Translations under genes and position numbers: made by a program
Shown here: positions 7,255 to 11,166 of the stretch, one piece after another
Numbering within the stretch: the first letter of the stretch is position 1
Layout of the letters: every line of letters starts with the position of its first letter
Assembly (NCBI GenBank): GCA_017471085.1
Contig: JAFUWW010000060.1
Span: 1 to 11,166, forward strand
Length of the DNA stretch: 11,166 bases
Origin: Bacteroidales bacterium
GTDB taxonomy: Bacteria; Bacteroidota; Bacteroidia; Bacteroidales; UBA932
Direction of reading: 5' to 3'
Notes under the pieces: model-generated
Database searches by the model: none
The model's input: the letters and a program-made list of their open reading frames with translations, nothing else
What the model was told of the DNA's origin: nothing

Positions 7255-7259
7255 TCCTT
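7255..7259 (-). promoter_or_regulatory. Shine-Dalgarno site of the flavin reductase gene
   Basis: On the minus strand AAGGA lies 7 bases before the ATG at 7247, within the run AAAAAAGGAC. This is a near-textbook site and decides the start. It sits only 7 bases after the foot of a strong hairpin (7267-7301). Confidence 0.6.
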
Positions 7260-7266
7260 TTTTCAA

Positions 7267-7301
7267 TAAAGGCACTGGCGGAAAACCCTCCAGTGCCTTT
7301 A
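7267..7301 (-). terminator. Hairpin terminator or attenuator before the flavin reductase gene
   Basis: A perfect 12-bp inverted repeat (TAAAGGCACTGG at 7267-7278, CCAGTGCCTTTA at 7290-7301) closes an 11-base loop. On the minus strand its last arm ends in TTTATTG, a fair U tract. It lies between the GH106 stop (7395) and the reductase ATG (7247), so it may end the GH106 transcript. It leaves only 19 bases before the reductase start. A promoter for that gene must therefore lie upstream of the hairpin, which would make the hairpin part of the gene's leader. Confidence 0.75.
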
Positions 7302-7315
7302 ATCACAAATACCAC

Positions 7316-7336
7316 TTTTTCATCTAACATGAAAAA
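7316..7336 (-). repeat. Inverted repeat in the reductase leader
   Basis: TTTTTCAT (7316-7323) and ATGAAAAA (7329-7336) form a perfect 8-bp inverted repeat around a 5-base loop. It lies between the candidate -7 element and the large hairpin. It would be the first hairpin in a leader RNA starting near 7339, or part of the 3' end of the GH106 message. Confidence 0.5.
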
Positions 7337-7345
7337 TCACTGGTG

Positions 7346-7353
7346 CAAAATTA
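7346..7353 (-). promoter_or_regulatory. Candidate -7 element for the reductase-transporter unit
   Basis: On the minus strand TAATTTTG (7353 down to 7346) fits TAnnTTTG exactly. It would start transcription near 7339, giving a leader of about 90 bases with two hairpins. No TTTG is found at the -33 distance, so this is only half a promoter. Confidence 0.4.
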
Positions 7354-7394
7354 GTTGTTTCCAGTCTTTTTCACTTAGCAGAATCACCAATATT

Positions 7395-10300
7395 TTATTC
7401 TTTTTCTTCAATTATCTTCACCGGGCCCAAAAGTCCGGCTGGATTCAGGCGGCTCTCGGCACGGTAGCCTGTGCGGGAATCGGTGTAGGTCACACGGGTG
7501 GCACCGGGCTGGGCGTCGCCGATCAGGCGGTTCACCCACACGTTGGCGACCTTGATTTCAAGCTGGTTGGCGCCTTCCTTCACGGCATCCGTGATGTCCA
7601 CTTTATAAGGCTCCTTCCAGGCCGCGCCGCAGTACTGGCCGTTCACATAGACCTCGGCCAGGTCGGCCACGGTGCCCAGGTCAAGCACAACCTTGCCACC
7701 GGTGGCCGGGCACTCCAGCGTATTGGTGTAAGTCGCCACACCGGAGAAGTACTTGATACCCTCATCGGCATTTTCGGAATAGGAGGCCAGTTTGGCGAAT
7801 TCAGCTTCGGCGGGAGCGCCGCGCTTCTCCTGGAACTTCACCTTCCAAGGGGTTTCCACAGTGAGGAGGGTCTTTTCAGCAGTAGCGGGAACGGTGTAGC
7901 GGGAAGCACCCTTGCCGGAGAACACCACGAATACGGCATCGTCCGGTACCATCGGCAGCGTCACCACGGTACGGCCGCCGGACACCTCGTAGGTAACGTC
8001 CTCGATCTTGCCGCTTTCCGGATGCCACAGCTGCGGTTTCCCGCCGGCGGTCCTCAGGGAGACCTTTACGGTTTCATAGTCCTTGGAGGGTTTGTTGATC
8101 CAGTAGATCTCGGCACCGGGGAGGGTCCTGTGCAGATAGCGGAACTCGGAGGCGCTCTCGGGGATGAAGTCTTTCTCCACCACGGAGGCCATCACGTCGG
8201 CCACGGGCTTACCGGCGGTCACATTGGCCTTGCCGCTGTTCCAGATACGGTTCACCAGGGTCTGGAATTCCTCGTCGGTGCCTGCCTGGCCGGCCTTGTG
8301 GGAAGGCTTGCTGCCGCAGATCACCACACCGGCATCGGCGAATTCCGCCAGTTTGCGAAGGACGGCGATGGACATATAGTCGATATTCTTGTCCAGCCAG
8401 AGCACCTTGTAGGAAACGCCGCTCTTTGCCACCAGGTTCCCCTTCTTGTCGGGAGTCAGCTGGGTAAGCAGCACGTCCGGGCTGGCGAAATCGTAACGGT
8501 AACCCGCCGGAGCTTCCGGCATGGTGTTTCCGTACACGCCGATCACGTTGTCGTCTTCACCGTAATAGATAAGGAGGTCGGCTACGTTCTTTCCTGCCTG
8601 CAGCATGAAGCAGCTGCGGGACATATAGTCCACCCACATGCCGGCCAGCGGGGCCCAGGCATCGTGCCGGTTGAACCATTGGCCGATGCCGCCCAGGCTC
8701 AGGCCCGGGACATGGGCGTCGGAGGGCTGGTGGGCACTCTCATGGATGACAAAACGGTTGGTACCGTTGGACATTTCCAGGTCGGCCAGGAATTTCAGGT
8801 TGCCGGGATGGTAGGCATAGGAGCGGTATTCGCCGCCGGGAGCGGTCATGGATTCGGCCGCCGCCACATTCTGGCCGTAGATATGCGCGACGGAAGAGGA
8901 CTCCAGACCGTCGAGGTTGTAGATGGTGCGGTTGGGCGTGCCGTCGGGGTTGTCCGGAAGCCAGCCGGCCGTCACCCACATGGCGCTCATCGGCACCTGG
9001 GAAGTACGCTTCACGTCCATGCCGTCCACCACATAGACCCGGGCGGCCTCGTGAGACTCGGTGTAGCGGCCCTTCATGCCATAATCGTCCTGGGCAATCT
9101 TGGTGAGGAGGTCATAGTTGGCGGTGATCAGGTCGCCGATGGTGGTGCGCCAGTCCCAGAGGAAGGCGTCGGAAGCTTCAGGCGAGCCGATGACTTCGCC
9201 GGCGAGCACCGGGAGCCAGGGCTTGAGGTCGTAGCCGCGACGGTCCTGGAACTCCTGGAACATGGCCGGGGTCCAGTTCTCCTGTTCGGCTTCGTAGCTG
9301 TCGTTCAGCACATACTGAACGCCCTTTTCACCCAGCAGGCCGCCGGAAGCCTTTTTATACATGTCGAAGTAGGTATGGAAGAAACGGGTCCAGGCTTTCG
9401 GATCCAGCTTGTCGACCTCCAGACCGGTTGCTTCGGCCGGGGCGGGATGGTTCTGCTTGCCGGTGAGCGACCAGCCGAAACGGTAAATCTTCCATCGGCC
9501 TTCGGGGGCATCCCAGGAAAGGACACCGTCTTTCACCTGGTCCGTGATGTCTACGACATCGGCCGTCTGGGCGAAAGGCTCTTTGGAGGCCGGTGTTACG
9601 GCATTGGTCAGATAAGAGCGGGCCGAGAAGCCGGCCTTGTCTTCCGCCTGATTCACAGGCGTTTCCGTGTGAAGCACCAGCTCTGCGATGTTGGTTCCCT
9701 TGGGAGCCTGCACAGGGCCGCCGAAGCCGAATGCGCCGCCGCGGGGTGCTGTGGGATTGTTGAAGACCACGCGGAAATAACGGGCCGATACAGGATCGAT
9801 GGTGAGGGTGCGCTGGATCACGCCGCCGCCGGGCAGGGCGCACACGCGGGTGTACTGCTTGCCGTCCTGGCTGGTTTCCAGGAAAGCGCGGGCGGGACCT
9901 GCGCCGCCGGGGCCGCCCATGGTGCCGTCCACCACGGTGACAGCCTTGACAGTCTGGGGCTCAGGGAAGGAGTATGCAATCCAGGCATATCCTTCGGGGC
10001 CGGAAGGCAGAAGTACGTTATCGGCCACGCTGCCGTTGGTCAGCTGTTCCAGGGTGAACTTTCCGCCGCTGGAAGTAACCTTGGCACCCAGTTCGGCCAG
10101 GGTCTTTGTCCCTTCGGGCTGGCGGACGGCCAGCACTACTATATCTTCATAATGCTCATATTGGGCTGCAGAGAAACCGCGGCCGCTGAACGGACCGTCC
10201 AGGAAGGCACCCGTTGTCCGGAAAGGTTCCGGAAGACGCTCCGACACCTTCCGGCCGCCATCCACGAGCATCGTGCGCCAGGTAAGTTTCTTCATGGCAT

Positions 10301-10709
10301 CCTGCGGCTGCACCCAAGGACCGCCGGTGGTGCTCCAGCCCGGAGAACTGGCGACAGTCATTTCCAGGCCCAGGGAATCAGCCGTACGGGCGGCGAAGCC
10401 AAAGGCATCCTGCCATCCCTCATCCATATACACCAGACGTTTCTCGACAATAGTCGGTGTAGAGGACGAAGCGTCGAAATTATGGAATCCCCCCAGGCCG
10501 ATGTCATGCATCCACTGCAGGTCCTTCTTGATTCCGTCCTTGGTGATATTGCCGTTCATCCAGTGCCACCACACGCGGGGACGCGCACTTTGGGGCGGAT
10601 TCTCCCACCCGGACTTAAGTTCCGGAAGAGAAGCGGCAGACTGGCTGTCAGGAGACCCGCAGGCCGTCAGAGCCAGCAAAAGAGCTGAAATAATAGCGGT
10701 TCTTTTCAT
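7395..10709 (-). CDS. GH106-family alpha-L-rhamnosidase-like lipoprotein
   Basis: The start at 10709 begins a lipoprotein signal (MKRTAIISALLLALTAC) with acylated Cys17; another in-frame ATG at 10718 adds three residues. The 1104-residue protein opens with NPPQSARPRVWWHWMNGNIT (37-56), followed by the barrel stretches GLGGFHNFDA (71-80) and VASSPGWSTTGG (119-130). These mark GH106, the alpha-L-rhamnosidase family of gut Bacteroidetes. Residues 240-350 look like an inserted discoidin-like sandwich, with a Gly-rich loop at 323-331. The barrel resumes with VLNDSYEA (467-474; Glu473 is a candidate catalytic residue) and YTESHEAARVY (549-559). A C-terminal galactose-binding-like sandwich runs from about 954 to 1100 (VYVNGQYCGAAWKEPY). 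The family removes terminal L-rhamnose from pectin side chains and other rhamnosides. Many members are uncharacterised, so the sugar is inferred. The length is normal for the family. The gene reads toward the flavin reductase, with a 147-base gap and a hairpin between them. Confidence 0.88.
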   Translation of the reverse strand: MKRTAIISALLLALTACGSPDSQSAASLPELKSGWENPPQSARPRVWWHWMNGNITKDGIKKDLQWMHDIGLGGFHNFDASSSTPTIVEKRLVYMDEGWQDAFGFAARTADSLGLEMTVASSPGWSTTGGPWVQPQDAMKKLTWRTMLVDGGRKVSERLPEPFRTTGAFLDGPFSGRGFSAAQYEHYEDIVVLAVRQPEGTKTLAELGAKVTSSGGKFTLEQLTNGSVADNVLLPSGPEGYAWIAYSFPEPQTVKAVTVVDGTMGGPGGAGPARAFLETSQDGKQYTRVCALPGGGVIQRTLTIDPVSARYFRVVFNNPTAPRGGAFGFGGPVQAPKGTNIAELVLHTETPVNQAEDKAGFSARSYLTNAVTPASKEPFAQTADVVDITDQVKDGVLSWDAPEGRWKIYRFGWSLTGKQNHPAPAEATGLEVDKLDPKAWTRFFHTYFDMYKKASGGLLGEKGVQYVLNDSYEAEQENWTPAMFQEFQDRRGYDLKPWLPVLAGEVIGSPEASDAFLWDWRTTIGDLITANYDLLTKIAQDDYGMKGRYTESHEAARVYVVDGMDVKRTSQVPMSAMWVTAGWLPDNPDGTPNRTIYNLDGLESSSVAHIYGQNVAAAESMTAPGGEYRSYAYHPGNLKFLADLEMSNGTNRFVIHESAHQPSDAHVPGLSLGGIGQWFNRHDAWAPLAGMWVDYMSRSCFMLQAGKNVADLLIYYGEDDNVIGVYGNTMPEAPAGYRYDFASPDVLLTQLTPDKKGNLVAKSGVSYKVLWLDKNIDYMSIAVLRKLAEFADAGVVICGSKPSHKAGQAGTDEEFQTLVNRIWNSGKANVTAGKPVADVMASVVEKDFIPESASEFRYLHRTLPGAEIYWINKPSKDYETVKVSLRTAGGKPQLWHPESGKIEDVTYEVSGGRTVVTLPMVPDDAVFVVFSGKGASRYTVPATAEKTLLTVETPWKVKFQEKRGAPAEAEFAKLASYSENADEGIKYFSGVATYTNTLECPATGGKVVLDLGTVADLAEVYVNGQYCGAAWKEPYKVDITDAVKEGANQLEIKVANVWVNRLIGDAQPGATRVTYTDSRTGYRAESRLNPAGLLGPVKIIEEKE

Positions 10710-10718
10710 ATCGAGCAT

Positions 10719-11004
10719 TGGTTATGTTTTTTCCACACAAAAGTATTTCATATTTATGGCAAACACCCGTCGCTTTCTTTCTTTTATTTTGCATTTTCTT
10801 CAAAACCGCCCTCTGCCCCTGACATCCCTTTCGCTTTCAAGCTCAGCACCACCGCATCCACCTTCCCCTCCCTGTCCGTCTCCCTCTCCGTCACGTGCAC
10901 ACCTGTCCTCGTCCATGCTCGCACACGCACACACACACTCTCTCTCACCTACCATTGCCACATGCGTTTGCGGAACAAACTAATTGTCAACAACTTACAG
11001 CGGC
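10719..11004. other. Intergenic region upstream of GH106 with a C-rich skewed tract
   Basis: I see no gene here on either strand. The first 80 bases are AT-rich and hold the GH106 promoter element. From about 10801 the plus strand becomes pyrimidine-rich. In 10851-10950 I count 51 C, 23 T, 15 A and 11 G, with CA runs at 10922-10938 and a CT run at 10938-10946. This composition is unlike the flanking genes. It could be a decayed sequence, a regulatory purine tract on the minus strand, or slippage-prone low-complexity DNA. Confidence 0.6.
10738..10745 (-). promoter_or_regulatory. Candidate -7 element of the GH106 gene
   Basis: On the minus strand TACTTTTG (10745 down to 10738) matches TAnnTTTG exactly. 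The expected start of transcription, near 10731, gives a leader of roughly 13-22 bases depending on which ATG is used. A TTTG exists upstream but only 14 bases away instead of about 20, so the -33 element is not convincing. No Shine-Dalgarno site is seen. Confidence 0.45.
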
Positions 11005-11166
11005 CCCGGTGGCAATCACACGGTTTTGGGTGCACCTTTGCCATCGGCCTTTTCACAACCAGCTCATTTTCAGCAACATGCAGCAAACCCGGTGGCAATC
11101 ACACGGTTTCGATTGCACCTTTGCCATCGGCCTTCTCACAACCAGCTCATTTTCAGCCACATGCAA
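11005..11166. repeat. 83-bp tandem direct repeat, two copies, second cut by the window end
   Basis: Unit 1 is 11005-11087 and unit 2 is 11088-11166 (79 of 83 bases present). Both start CCCGGTGGCAATCACACGGT. Over the 79 shared positions I find six mismatches, so the copies are about 92% identical. The period is not a multiple of three and neither strand keeps an open frame through both copies, so this is not a coding repeat. In each unit CCGGTGGCAA can pair with TTGCCATCGG (one G-U pair) around a 22-base loop: arms 11006-11015 with 11038-11047, and 11089-11098 with 11121-11130. More units may follow outside the window. Confidence 0.85.

Noticed and set aside
5322..10688. A 1788-codon open frame on the plus strand, antisense to the reductase and GH106 genes
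   Set aside because: The reductase and GH106 genes happen to be in the same frame (their stops are 2091 = 3 x 697 bases apart). Their GC-rich codon use avoids TTA, CTA and TCA, so the exactly opposed frame stays open. The product is His- and Gly-rich with no domain, and both sense genes have clear family motifs.
10729..10737. TTTTCCACA, resembling a DnaA box, before the GH106 gene
   Set aside because: There is a single relaxed match with no cluster of boxes, no AT-rich unwinding region and no origin-linked gene nearby.
10957..10965. GCCACATGC shared with the end of repeat unit 2, considered as a trace of a third repeat unit
   Set aside because: Only nine bases match, the flanks do not align, and the distance does not fit the 83-bp period.
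10273..10983. A 236-codon plus-strand open frame running across the GH106 start and the C-rich tract
   Set aside because: Its first half is antisense to GH106 and its Ser/Pro/His-rich end is a direct reading of the skewed low-complexity DNA. No start signal or domain is seen.
11005..11166. Tandem repeat considered as a CRISPR array
   Set aside because: The 83-bp units are similar along their whole length, with no unique spacers, and no cas gene is present.

Overview
The window looks like chromosomal DNA of a GC-rich member of the Bacteroidales, most likely gut-associated. Three signs point there: promoter -7 elements of the Bacteroidetes type (TAnnTTTG), no Shine-Dalgarno sequence before three of the five genes, and a secreted or lipid-anchored hydrolase repertoire (GH3, GH106, ceramidase-like) typical of that order. 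I cannot name the genus. Five protein genes fill about 93% of the first 10.7 kb. No tRNA, rRNA, CRISPR array, transposase or SusC/SusD pair is visible.

Layout. Positions 1-172 are a leader with a good Bacteroidetes-type promoter. 173-2497 (+) is a secreted GH3 beta-glucosidase-type enzyme. It converges on a leftward group and is separated from it by a strong hairpin terminator. The leftward group, read in transcription order from the right, is: a GH106 alpha-L-rhamnosidase-like lipoprotein (10709-7395); a cytoplasmic Old Yellow Enzyme-type NADH:flavin oxidoreductase with an iron-sulfur cluster and an FAD/NAD(P)H module (7247-5304); an OFA-type major facilitator transporter (5217-3985); and a secreted protein of the neutral-ceramidase family (3899-2553). 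Hairpins lie in every gap. The gap before the reductase and the gap before the transporter each offer competing pairings.

Right edge. Beyond the GH106 gene, 10719-11166 has no convincing gene. It holds the GH106 promoter region, a strikingly C-rich tract with CA and CT runs, and two copies (the second cut by the window end) of an 83-bp tandem repeat, each able to form a 10-bp hairpin.

How the genes could work together (inference). The rhamnosidase-like and glucosidase-type enzymes could strip sugars from a plant glycoside or other decorated natural product outside the cytoplasm. The transporter could bring in the freed aglycone or an acid derived from it and export the product. The flavin enzyme could reduce an activated carbon-carbon double bond. 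The ceramidase-like protein could cleave an amide or ester. The reductase and transporter are the best-supported functional pair; the wider pathway is a hypothesis. The most interesting points are this possible deglycosylation and enone-reduction set, active-site substitutions in the ceramidase-like protein (Ser to Asn) and the reductase (Tyr to Trp), the structured leaders, and the tandem repeat at the edge.
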